NCBI GenBank assembly: GCA_030018715.1
Contig: JASEHN010000254.1
Location: 1 to 5,168, forward strand
DNA from: Thermodesulfobacteriota bacterium
Lineage (GTDB): Bacteria; Desulfobacterota; SM23-61
DNA length: 5,168 nt
Reading direction: 5' to 3'
How positions within the stretch are numbered: the first letter of the stretch is position 1; each line of letters starts with the position of its first letter. Position numbers and translations under genes: made by a program. This document shows, one piece after another, positions 1-5,051 of this stretch. The notes under the pieces are model-generated. The model was not told the DNA's origin, ran no database searches, and worked only from the letters and a program-made list of their open reading frames with translations.

Positions 1-56
1 CTTTTTTCTAATATTTTGGTTATAGCTCTGTGATCTCTGTGTCCTCTGTGGCCAAA
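1..56. other. Intergenic sequence downstream of hdrB
   Basis: This is the short stretch between the hdrB stop codon and the left edge. It is AT-rich and contains the CTCTGTG-type repeat described separately. I see no hairpin with a U-tract that would end the hdrCB transcript, and no start of another gene. Whether an hdrA or another partner gene lies further left cannot be seen. Confidence 0.5.
25..53 (-). repeat. CACAGAG-type intergenic repeat fragment
   Basis: The plus strand reads CTCTGTG, then ATCTCTGTG, then TCCTCTGTGGCC, which is three near-copies of a 9-10 base CTCTGTG unit. On the minus strand this is the familiar CCACAGAGGACACAGAG pattern that I recall as a dispersed intergenic sequence in many environmental bacterial genomes. 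It begins only a few bases after the hdrB stop codon. A related, more degenerate piece (ACAGAGAACATAG) lies at 4705-4731 on the other strand. The periodicity is seen directly. The family identity is from memory, and its function is unknown. Confidence 0.5.
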
Positions 57-929
57 TTATATTTGGATGTTTTTCTTTTCCAAGAGGGCAAAAGGGTCCA
101 CGTTCAGCTTCTTCAATCCCAGTTCTTCCCCCCGCACGCCCAGGCAGATTCCCAACAACTGGGTGAAATAAAAAACCGGCAGGCCAAAGTGGGCCCCGTA
201 TTTCTTTTCCACCTCTTCCTGCCGGAAATCCAGGTTGAACTGGCAAAGGGGGCAATCCACCACAACGGCCTCTGCCCCCAGGCTTTTGCCCATATCCAGC
301 AAATCGCGGGTCAGCTTCAGGACCACGTCTTTTTTGGAAACGGAGAAGGAGCCGCCGCAGCACTCCGTCTTGAAAGGCCACTCGATGGCTTCCCCTCCCA
401 GGGTTTGGATTAACCGGTCAAGATAAGAAGGGTAAACTGGGTCGTCGAAGGCCACGATCTTTTGCGGCCGGGCCGACAGGCAGCCGTAATAGCAAACCAC
501 CTTCAACCCTTTCAGGCCGCCCACCAGGAGCTTGGCAATGGCTTCCAGGCCGTATTCATTGACCACTACATCGGAGATGTGCCGCACTTTGACCTTTCCC
601 TGGTAATTAGCCTGCAGGAGCTGATTTACCTTCTTCCTCAGCTCTTTATCTTCATGTAATTTATGGTTGGCCTGGCGCATGCGGTTATAGCAGGCGGCGC
701 ATGGAGCCACAACTTCCAGGCCCATTTGTTCGGCTTTCAATAGGTCCTTTGCCGGCAGGACCAGGGGAAGGAGAAGATCGGACACATGGGCGGCCGAGGC
801 CCCGCAACAGGTCCAGTCTTCGATTTCGGCCAACTCTACGGATAGTTTCTTAAAAACGGAGTCGATGGACTGCTGATAGTCCGCAGCCGTGGAGTGCAGC
901 GAACATCCCGGGTAATAGGCGTATTTCAT
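57..929 (-). CDS. hdrB: CoB-CoM heterodisulfide reductase subunit B-like protein (HdrB)
   Basis: This is a 290-residue soluble protein of the HdrB/CCG-domain family, the catalytic subunit that reduces a disulfide or similar acceptor. Both cysteine motifs (C-Xn-CCG-Xn-CxxC) are complete: C9, C41-C42-G43, C77/C80, and C146 (with C150), C190-C191-G192, C226/C229. In the structurally studied methanogen enzyme such motifs hold two noncubane [4Fe-4S] clusters. The length is normal for the family. There is no signal peptide or membrane segment, so it acts in the cytoplasm. The ATG at 927-929 overlaps the hdrC stop (ATGA), and GAGGAG lies just upstream inside hdrC, so the two are translationally coupled. 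In bacteria without coenzymes M and B the physiological substrate is not known from sequence. It may accept electrons through HdrC for a menaquinone-, DsrC- or flavin-linked process. The related CCG proteins LutA/GlpC are alternatives, but the adjacent HdrC supports HdrB. Confidence 0.92.
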   Translation of the reverse strand: MKYAYYPGCSLHSTAADYQQSIDSVFKKLSVELAEIEDWTCCGASAAHVSDLLLPLVLPAKDLLKAEQMGLEVVAPCAACYNRMRQANHKLHEDKELRKKVNQLLQANYQGKVKVRHISDVVVNEYGLEAIAKLLVGGLKGLKVVCYYGCLSARPQKIVAFDDPVYPSYLDRLIQTLGGEAIEWPFKTECCGGSFSVSKKDVVLKLTRDLLDMGKSLGAEAVVVDCPLCQFNLDFRQEEVEKKYGAHFGLPVFYFTQLLGICLGVRGEELGLKKLNVDPFALLEKKNIQI

Positions 930-1489
930 TTCTCCTCACTCTGATTGGCCCGAACGCGCCTGAAAATTTCCTGGAATTCCCGCAACCCTTTTACCGGGGG
1001 GGCGGTCAGCTTAAGCTTTCCTTTGGCCCAAAGCTTTCGCCCTAACCGCCAATCCTTCAGGGGGTTCAGAGTAAGCAGGTTATATCTTCCCATAAGATGA
1101 AGGTCATTCACCCGGCCAAAGCGCTCGATTACTTTAAGGAAGAGCTTATGGAAGAGGGTAATTTCTTTCTCCGCCTCTGTCCGTCCCTGGCCAAAGGCCA
1201 GGACCCGCAGCGCATCCATGACAGCCGCTACGTCAATGTTTTTGGGGCAGCGGGATGTGCAGGTCTCGCAGGAGGCGCAGAGCCAGATCGTGTGGGAAGT
1301 TAGCGCTTCTTCTTCGCCCCCTAATTGCACCAGACGGATCACTTCGTGGGGAGAAAATTCCATGGTATAGGCAATCGGGCATCCGGCCGTACATTTGCCG
1401 CACTGATAACATCCATCGATGTTCTGCCCGATCATGTCGCTGATCTTTTGGGCAAATGCCCGAGAATGTTCATCCAAAGTGATTTTCAT
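926..1489 (-). CDS. hdrC: Heterodisulfide reductase subunit C-like ferredoxin protein (HdrC)
   Basis: This is a 187-residue iron-sulfur protein with two classical CxxCxxCxxxCP motifs: C27/C30/C33/C37 and C71/C74/C77/C81. Each should bind a [4Fe-4S] cluster and relay electrons to HdrB. The helical stretch between the motifs (SPHEVIRLVQLG) is typical of HdrC and of GlpC/LutB-like 4Fe-4S dicluster domains. The C-terminal third is basic (about residues 125-187) and has no membrane span, unlike the membrane-bound HdrE or DsrM partners. ATG was chosen because AGGGG sits 8 bases upstream (1498-1502). It is the first gene of a two-gene unit with hdrB, with a 4-base overlap. The kinase ends 251 bases upstream on the same strand. 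I found no convincing sigma70 promoter in that gap, so the pair may be read through from the kinase or use another sigma factor. Confidence 0.92.
   Translation of the reverse strand: MKITLDEHSRAFAQKISDMIGQNIDGCYQCGKCTAGCPIAYTMEFSPHEVIRLVQLGGEEEALTSHTIWLCASCETCTSRCPKNIDVAAVMDALRVLAFGQGRTEAEKEITLFHKLFLKVIERFGRVNDLHLMGRYNLLTLNPLKDWRLGRKLWAKGKLKLTAPPVKGLREFQEIFRRVRANQSEEK
932..937 (-). promoter_or_regulatory. Ribosome binding site of hdrB inside hdrC
   Basis: On the minus strand GAGGAG precedes the hdrB ATG within the last codons of hdrC. The spacing is short (GAGG 4 bases from the ATG). Together with the ATGA overlap it suggests coupled translation of HdrC and HdrB and so a fixed ratio of the two subunits. 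Confidence 0.6.
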
Positions 1490-1497
1490 CGCCCTGT

Positions 1498-1502
1498 CCC
1501 CT
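1498..1502 (-). promoter_or_regulatory. Ribosome binding site of hdrC
   Basis: On the minus strand AGGGG lies 8 bases before the hdrC ATG. A second AGGG lies closer, 2 bases from the start. The spacing of the first is normal and supports the chosen start. Confidence 0.55.
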
Positions 1503-1581
1503 GCCGTCCAGGTGTGTTTGTTGACTTATTTTATCGAGAACACTCCTAACATACTATGATTTCCCTCATAAACAGAAAATT

Positions 1582-1733
1582 GCGGATTTCGGAATACAGA
1601 TTGCGGAATTTCTAAATCGAAACTCGGAACTTAATTTTTCTCGTTCCGCCTTCCGCACTCGTCATTCTGCATTCCACCTTTCACCTTCCAGATTCTTCGT
1701 TCCCCATTCCGCATTCCGCACTTGGCAATCCGC
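1582..1733. repeat. GCGGAAT-type repeat arranged as a long imperfect inverted repeat
   Basis: The left arm 1582-1609 starts GCGGATT and ends TTGCGGAAT. The right arm 1706-1733 carries ATTCCGCATTCCGC. Aligned by hand, the left arm and the reverse complement of the right arm are both 28 bases long and agree at 21 positions without gaps. Both ends pair perfectly for 7-8 bases. The 96 bases between are filled with further degenerate units (GTTCCGCCTTCCGCA, ATTCTGCATTCCAC). They also hold a small inner hairpin, CGGAAC (1625-1630) with GTTCCG (1643-1648). I recall this sequence type between genes of Desulfobacterota. It has no transposase and no CRISPR-like spacing. It could fold into a long hairpin in either transcript, stop readthrough from the kinase, or be a miniature mobile element. 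Confidence 0.6.
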
Positions 1734-1740
1734 ATTCGTT

Positions 1741-3603
1741 TCATTCCCTGGGTAGGGTTATGGTAAAAGTGCTCCCCTCCCCGAGCTTGCTTTCAACGCC
1801 GATCTCCCCGCGGTAACGATCCACAATATGCTTGACCAGAGACAGACCCAGTCCTGTTCCTTCCTGTCCCATCTCTTTGGCATTCTTGGCCCGGTAAAAT
1901 TCCTCGAATATGCGGGGCATGGATTCAGGCGAAATTCCGATGCCTGTGTCCGAGACGACGATGCGGATAGCGTTGTCATGCAAGCTGAGCTGTAATCTCA
2001 CTTTCCCTTTCGGCAGAGTGTACTTCACGGCATTCTCCAGCAAGTTGCCCAGGAGACGCTCCAGGTCATCATCCGTGCCTTTGATGGTCAGGAGGGTATC
2101 GGGCACTTCTACCTTTAACTCAATGTTTTTCTCTTCCACCTCCGCCTGAATCGCATCCACCACCCGGTTAACGATCCCGTTCAGGAGCACATCCACTTTT
2201 TTGGTTTCCGGTAAAGCTCCTTTGAGCGCCCCCAGGGCCAACAGGTCGCGGATGAGGCTTTGCAGGGCGATCAGCCTCCGTTCCGCCCGTCCGATCAGTT
2301 CCTTCTGTTTTTGAAAAATTTCCCCGGCGTATCCTTCCAGGAGAACCCGGAGGATGGACTGGATGGCGGCCACAGGGGCTTTGAGTTCGTGGGCCACGGT
2401 AAAGACAAAATCAGATTTGGCCTGCTCCAGGTCTTCCAAACGCTGGTAGGTGCGGGCATTCTCGATAGCCACTGCGCCTTGACTGGCCAGAGTTGAGAGA
2501 AAGTCTATCTCCTCATCAGTGAAGCGGTGGATTTCTCCTGTGTACAGCCGGAGAACGCCGATGGTTTGTTCCCGCACGCTCAAGGGAACGCAAAGTACGG
2601 AACGGATTCCTTCCTTCCTTGCTTCTTCCGGGTACTGGAACCCCGGGTCTTTGGTTACGTCCAAAACCGCTACCGCCTTGCCGCGCAATGCCCCTCGGTC
2701 CACTAAACTTTTATCTAAATCCACCGGGCCTTTGGACAGATATTCCTCGCTCAGCCCGTAGGCCGCCCCGACCCACAGTTGACGCCGCTCCTCATCCAGC
2801 AGGCGGATCGAGCAAGCTTTGGCATTCATGGCCTTGGTGGCCTGCTGGGCGATCGTATTGAGCACTTCGGTAAAATTCAGAGTGGAGGTTGCCGCCTTGG
2901 CGATGTCGTAAAGGGTCTGGGTCTTGTAATAGGCGCTCTCCAGGCGTTGTTTCAGTCTGGCCAATTCCCGCGTCCGCGCCCAAAGCCTGCGGGTGATGGA
3001 AGTGGCTAAATAGATGGAGACGTAGATGGCGCTGGCGAAGAAGAAGAAGGTGCCCATTACAAAGAAAGGCTGCTGATAGTGAGGGAGAAGGAATCCGGGG
3101 AGAGCCACATGGGGGATGATTTCGTAGAATTCCAGCAGGGCCAGAGTACCAACCAAAATAACTCCGACGGTGGCGTGAAAGTAGCATGTCCGGGGAGGAA
3201 CGAGGATACTGGCGATGATGGCGTGGAAGATGAAATAGAAGATGACCGGGCTTTCAATTCCCCCGGAATAGTGGACCAGGAAAATCAAGCCCAGCCAGTC
3301 CATGAAGAATTGCAGGCTGGCAAAATCGCTGAATTGTTTGACTCCGGCCGAAGGATTTCCCCGCAAGGCTTTTAGCCGCTGATGCAAGGCAGCATTGTAG
3401 GCAGCGATAATCCCTCCGACTAAAAACAACTCCATCTGCCGGATTTGCAAGCCTAAGATGACGCCTACCACCAGGGTGGTGGCCACAACCCCGAGGGCCG
3501 CAAACCACCGGAGGCGAATAAGCCAGGAGACCCGTTCGATGAGCTCTTCTTCCACGGGCAAGCGAAAAGAAACTCCCTCCCATTTTTGCTTGGGCCCTTC
3601 CAA
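1741..3603 (-). CDS. Membrane sensor histidine kinase with six-TM input region and GAF domain
   Basis: This is a 620-residue inner-membrane sensor kinase. The N-terminal part has about six hydrophobic helices (roughly 32-52, 58-75, 97-111, 119-135, 142-160, 178-200). A charged, coiled-coil-like linker (about 204-232) follows, then a GAF domain (about 240-382). The kinase core is complete: H-box FTVAHELKAP with phospho-acceptor H405, N-box NLLENAVKYT (N520, N524), G1 DTGIG (D552), F-box FEEFY (566-570) and G2 GTGLGL (582-587). The loop between helices 3 and 4 reads SGGIESPV (113-120). It resembles the GGxxNPF quinone-binding loop of the six-helix RegB/PrrB kinases, with Asn replaced by Ser and Phe by Val. 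The start is TTG: no ATG occurs in frame until M101, and GGAG lies 7 bases before the TTG. No receiver domain or response regulator gene is in the window. The trigger and targets are unknown; redox or quinone state is my inference. Confidence 0.93.
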   Translation of the reverse strand: MEGPKQKWEGVSFRLPVEEELIERVSWLIRLRWFAALGVVATTLVVGVILGLQIRQMELFLVGGIIAAYNAALHQRLKALRGNPSAGVKQFSDFASLQFFMDWLGLIFLVHYSGGIESPVIFYFIFHAIIASILVPPRTCYFHATVGVILVGTLALLEFYEIIPHVALPGFLLPHYQQPFFVMGTFFFFASAIYVSIYLATSITRRLWARTRELARLKQRLESAYYKTQTLYDIAKAATSTLNFTEVLNTIAQQATKAMNAKACSIRLLDEERRQLWVGAAYGLSEEYLSKGPVDLDKSLVDRGALRGKAVAVLDVTKDPGFQYPEEARKEGIRSVLCVPLSVREQTIGVLRLYTGEIHRFTDEEIDFLSTLASQGAVAIENARTYQRLEDLEQAKSDFVFTVAHELKAPVAAIQSILRVLLEGYAGEIFQKQKELIGRAERRLIALQSLIRDLLALGALKGALPETKKVDVLLNGIVNRVVDAIQAEVEEKNIELKVEVPDTLLTIKGTDDDLERLLGNLLENAVKYTLPKGKVRLQLSLHDNAIRIVVSDTGIGISPESMPRIFEEFYRAKNAKEMGQEGTGLGLSLVKHIVDRYRGEIGVESKLGEGSTFTITLPRE

Positions 3604-3614
3604 ATTTTTTCTCC
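3604..3614 (-). promoter_or_regulatory. Ribosome binding site deciding the TTG start of the kinase
   Basis: On the minus strand GGAG (plus positions 3611-3614) is followed by seven A/T bases and then TTG. Spacing is ideal. The codons upstream in the same frame (AAT, AAA, AGA, CGG) offer no better start, so TTG is the preferred initiation codon. Confidence 0.7.
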
Positions 3615-3658
3615 GATGATTGGACTGGTTAGTTGAACGAACGAAGTAATTGCGATGT

Positions 3659-3688
3659 ATTATTAATCGACGGGAAAACGATTGTCAA
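3659..3688 (-). promoter_or_regulatory. Predicted sigma70-type promoter of the sensor kinase
   Basis: On the minus strand a perfect -35 box TTGACA (plus positions 3683-3688) is followed 18 bases later by AATAAT (3659-3664), a 5 of 6 match to TATAAT. The expected start is near 3651-3653, giving a leader of about 48 bases ahead of the TTG start codon. This means the kinase can be transcribed independently of the dehydrogenase gene upstream. It was found by eye only. Confidence 0.6.
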
Positions 3689-3824
3689 CCCATTTTTGTT
3701 TTTTGGTCAATAACGGATCTTTTCCTTTATTTGTTTCCCAAGGGGAAAAACTGAGGTTTAAAGCCTGCCGGAATGTTGGCTTTTATGAATCAAGCAACCG
3801 ATGTTCACTATTCGCCGAGGGGAG

Positions 3825-3853
3825 TTATCAGAATTATGTTGGCAGAATATAAT
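3825..3853 (+). promoter_or_regulatory. Plus-strand promoter-like sequence
   Basis: TTATCA (3825-3830, 4 of 6 to TTGACA) is followed after exactly 17 bases by a perfect TATAAT (3848-3853). The predicted start is about 3860. It points toward the hairpin and U-tract at 3873-3911 and toward the 3' end of the dehydrogenase gene, antisense to it. The area is AT-rich, so a chance match is possible. Confidence 0.4.
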
Positions 3854-3859
3854 CCGGAA

Positions 3860-3911
3860 GATGTTTGGCAAACCGGGAAGGCTGTTTTAAGCCTTCCCGG
3901 AGATTTTTTTT
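3860..3911 (+). ncRNA. Candidate short plus-strand RNA ending in an intrinsic terminator
   Basis: A promoter-like pair (3825-3853) on the plus strand is followed within 20 bases by an 11-bp GC-rich hairpin (3873-3900) and eight T residues (3904-3911), so a transcript of about 50 nt would be made and released. The unpaired 5' part (about 3860-3872) is only 13 bases. There is no coding gene on this strand that the terminator could otherwise serve. The elements are seen directly. That they form an RNA gene is inference, and I match it to no known RNA family. Confidence 0.3.
3872..3911 (+). terminator. Intrinsic terminator, strong on the plus strand
   Basis: CCGGGAAGGC (3873-3882) pairs perfectly with GCCTTCCCGG (3891-3900), extended by one T-A pair to 11 bp around a 6-base loop. 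AGA and then eight T residues (3904-3911) follow on the plus strand. On the minus strand the same hairpin lies 17 bases after the dehydrogenase stop codon, a usual place for a terminator. There it is followed only by TTTGCC, so it would be a weak or bidirectional terminator for that gene. Confidence 0.75.
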
Positions 3912-3917
3912 CAAGTT

Positions 3918-4670
3918 CTAAATCGTAGTACCGCCGTCTACGGCAATTACCTGGCCCGTTACATAACTGGAGGCATCAGAAGCCAAATAAATGATCGCCC
4001 CTACCATCTCCTCCGGATCAGCAACCCGGGCCATGGGAGTTTTGCCCATGGCAATTTTCAGAATGTCCGGGTTATTCCACAGGGCTTCGCTGAAGCGAGT
4101 TTTGGTCAGGCCCGGGGCTATGGCGTTGACCCGGATTTTGTACTGAGCCCATTGCTGGGCCATCACCTTAGTGGCCATGATCACCGCAGCTTTGCTTATG
4201 GAGTAAACCGGCAGCAGGTCAGGAGTGATACCAGCGATGGAAGAAACGTTGATAATTTTGCCTCCCCCTCTTTCCTTCATCACCCGGGCCACTGCCTGGC
4301 TCAAGAAAAATAACCCTTTAAGATTCAGGTTCATAATCGAGTCCCAGGCCCGTTCATCAACATCCATGGCCGAGGCCATCGTAGGGTTGGTGGCGGCATT
4401 GTTCACCAGGATATCGATCTTTCCGAACTCTTCTTTGACCTTGCCAACGAGATTATTGATCTCTTCCATCCTGGCTACATGGGCCGCGACCGGCAGGCAT
4501 TTTCTTCCCGTTTTCCTTACCTGCTCTGCTACCTTCTCCAGGTCGGGAAGTTTACGGCTGGCAATGGCAATATCCGCACCGGCCTGAGCCAGCCCAACAG
4601 CGGCTACCTGCCCAATCCCCCGACTGGCTCCAGTGATTAAAGCAACCTTATCCTTTAAAGAGAAATCCAT
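3918..4670 (-). CDS. SDR-family NAD(P)-dependent oxidoreductase
   Basis: This is a classical short-chain dehydrogenase/reductase of 250 residues, the normal length, cytoplasmic with a Rossmann fold. Visible motifs: cofactor glycine motif TGASRGIG (T13-G20), NNAA (90-93), structural Asn N116 in NLKG, catalytic Ser in NVSSIAG (most likely S144), YSISK with Y156 and K160, PG (186-187) and the C-terminal VDGG (244-247). The active-site tetrad is complete. R17 in the glycine motif and R39 after the second strand (ASRK) favour NADP(H) over NAD. It should interconvert a hydroxyl and a keto group, but the substrate cannot be read. FabG-like 3-oxoacyl reductases and hydroxyacyl-CoA or alcohol dehydrogenases are all possible. 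ATG is supported by AGGAGGT 6 bases upstream. It stands alone: 314 bases separate it from the kinase on the same strand, and no clear promoter was found upstream. Confidence 0.93.
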   Translation of the reverse strand: MDFSLKDKVALITGASRGIGQVAAVGLAQAGADIAIASRKLPDLEKVAEQVRKTGRKCLPVAAHVARMEEINNLVGKVKEEFGKIDILVNNAATNPTMASAMDVDERAWDSIMNLNLKGLFFLSQAVARVMKERGGGKIINVSSIAGITPDLLPVYSISKAAVIMATKVMAQQWAQYKIRVNAIAPGLTKTRFSEALWNNPDILKIAMGKTPMARVADPEEMVGAIIYLASDASSYVTGQVIAVDGGTTI

Positions 4671-4676
4671 TTTGCA

Positions 4677-4683
4677 ACCTCCT
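4677..4683 (-). promoter_or_regulatory. Strong ribosome binding site of the dehydrogenase
   Basis: On the minus strand AGGAGGT, a near-perfect complement to the 16S rRNA tail, lies 6 bases before the ATG at 4668-4670. It fixes the start and suggests efficient translation. Confidence 0.75.
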
Positions 4684-4835
4684 GTCGATTAGTTTAGAAA
4701 ATCCCATAGCACAGAGAACATAGCGCAAAGCGAAAAAATATTTAGAAGGCCTTTAGGAATTCATGATTAATTGGTTAACCTCCTCTTTCTGCCACAACCC
4801 CTTTCTCTTGTAAAGTGTTATTTTTCCTCCCTTAA
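4684..4835. other. Intergenic leader region upstream of the dehydrogenase
   Basis: This AT-rich stretch must hold the dehydrogenase promoter, but I find no pair of -35 and -10 boxes with good match and spacing on the minus strand. It contains an ACAGAG-type repeat (4705-4731) and a GGTTAACC palindrome near 4770. No coding signal is seen. Confidence 0.45.
4705..4731 (+). repeat. ACAGAG-type intergenic repeat fragment
   Basis: The plus strand reads CATAGCACAGAGAACATAGCG and then CAAAGC, a degenerate series of 9-10 base ACAGAG-like units. It resembles the reverse complement of the CTCTGTG units at 25-53 on the same strand, so the two fragments would be inverted relative to each other. They flank the four intact genes. 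It lies in the leader of the dehydrogenase gene, about 35 bases upstream of the start codon. Degeneracy makes the call uncertain. Confidence 0.4.
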
Positions 4836-5051
4836 AATCTCAATTTATGGCGAAGCCATCAAGAAGAATATCTTGCCCAACCCCATCATTGGAAAGGCCT
4901 TATCGCTTTCAGTGAAGAATACAAAACTCGACGCCGCATTTTAGTTTCTTGCGACCCGAAGCCTCGAATAGTAACAGGAAAAATCGAAATCCTGCCGTGG
5001 AGAGTATTTTTAGAGGACCTCTGGTCTGGGCAAATCATGCGCAAATCTTAG
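4836..5051 (+). pseudogene. C-terminal remnant of a DUF4143-type AAA ATPase
   Basis: One plus-strand frame stays open for 71 codons, from just after a TAA at 4833-4835 to the TAG at 5049-5051. It has no usable start: the only ATG is five codons from the end. The translation contains HHWKGLIAFSEEY, RRILVSCDPKPR and IEILPWRVFLEDLWSG. From memory these match the extreme C-terminus of AAA (AAA_14) plus DUF4143 proteins, where a 'KGL-AF-EEY' segment is followed by 'ILPW--FL--LWSG'. The intact family is about 380-450 residues with an N-terminal Walker A ATPase. Here the ATPase and most of DUF4143 are absent, as the preceding 165 bases to the dehydrogenase start show no related frame. It therefore looks like a 5'-truncated, inactive fragment. 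The open frame is certain; the family call is from recognition only. Confidence 0.55.

Larger units (their letters stand above)
1490..1740. other. Intergenic region between the kinase and hdrC
   Basis: These 251 bases have no ORF of note. About 150 of them are a degenerate GCGGAAT/ATTCCGC repeat (separate entry). The remaining part next to hdrC (1490-1580) should hold the hdrC leader. On the minus strand TAAAAT and TAGTAT occur as possible -10 boxes, but neither has a matching -35 element at 16-18 bases, so no promoter is called. Confidence 0.6.
3604..3917. other. Intergenic region between the dehydrogenase and the kinase
   Basis: These 314 bases carry the kinase promoter and leader on the minus strand (left part), a strong hairpin next to the dehydrogenase stop codon, and a promoter-like pair on the plus strand just before that hairpin (separate entries). 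Two weaker hairpins are visible: TTTCCC-AAG-GGGAAA at 3734-3748, and AAAGCC (3760-3765) with GGCTTT (3778-3783). No convincing protein gene is seen. Confidence 0.55.

Noticed and set aside
30..413. 127-codon plus-strand ORF opposite hdrB
   Set aside because: It is antisense to a clearly coding gene with complete cysteine motifs and has no ribosome binding site or family resemblance.
1490..1580. Possible sigma70 promoter for hdrC with TAAAAT or TAGTAT as -10 box
   Set aside because: Neither box has a recognisable -35 element at 16-18 bases on the minus strand.
1582..1740. Possible CRISPR array because of repeated ATTCCGC words
   Set aside because: The repeats are 7-10 bases, degenerate and without regular unique spacers; no cas genes are nearby.
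2792..3583. Overlapping alternative frames of 66-131 codons within the kinase gene
   Set aside because: They are shadows of the kinase frame, with low-complexity Pro/Arg/Ser/His-rich translations.
3785..3928. 47-codon plus-strand ORF running through the hairpin and into the 3' end of the dehydrogenase gene
   Set aside because: It has no Shine-Dalgarno, its end is made of the terminator stem and T-tract (LSLPGDFF), and the composition gives no protein signal. A chance frame is more likely.
4225..4587. 120-codon plus-strand ORF opposite the dehydrogenase
   Set aside because: It lies wholly antisense to a well-supported SDR gene, and its translation shows no domain. Long antisense frames are common in GC-biased genes.
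4847..4859. Perfect small palindrome ATGGC-GAA-GCCAT
   Set aside because: A 5-bp stem with a 3-base loop is expected by chance at this scale, and it lies within the ATPase remnant without a U-tract or paired site.
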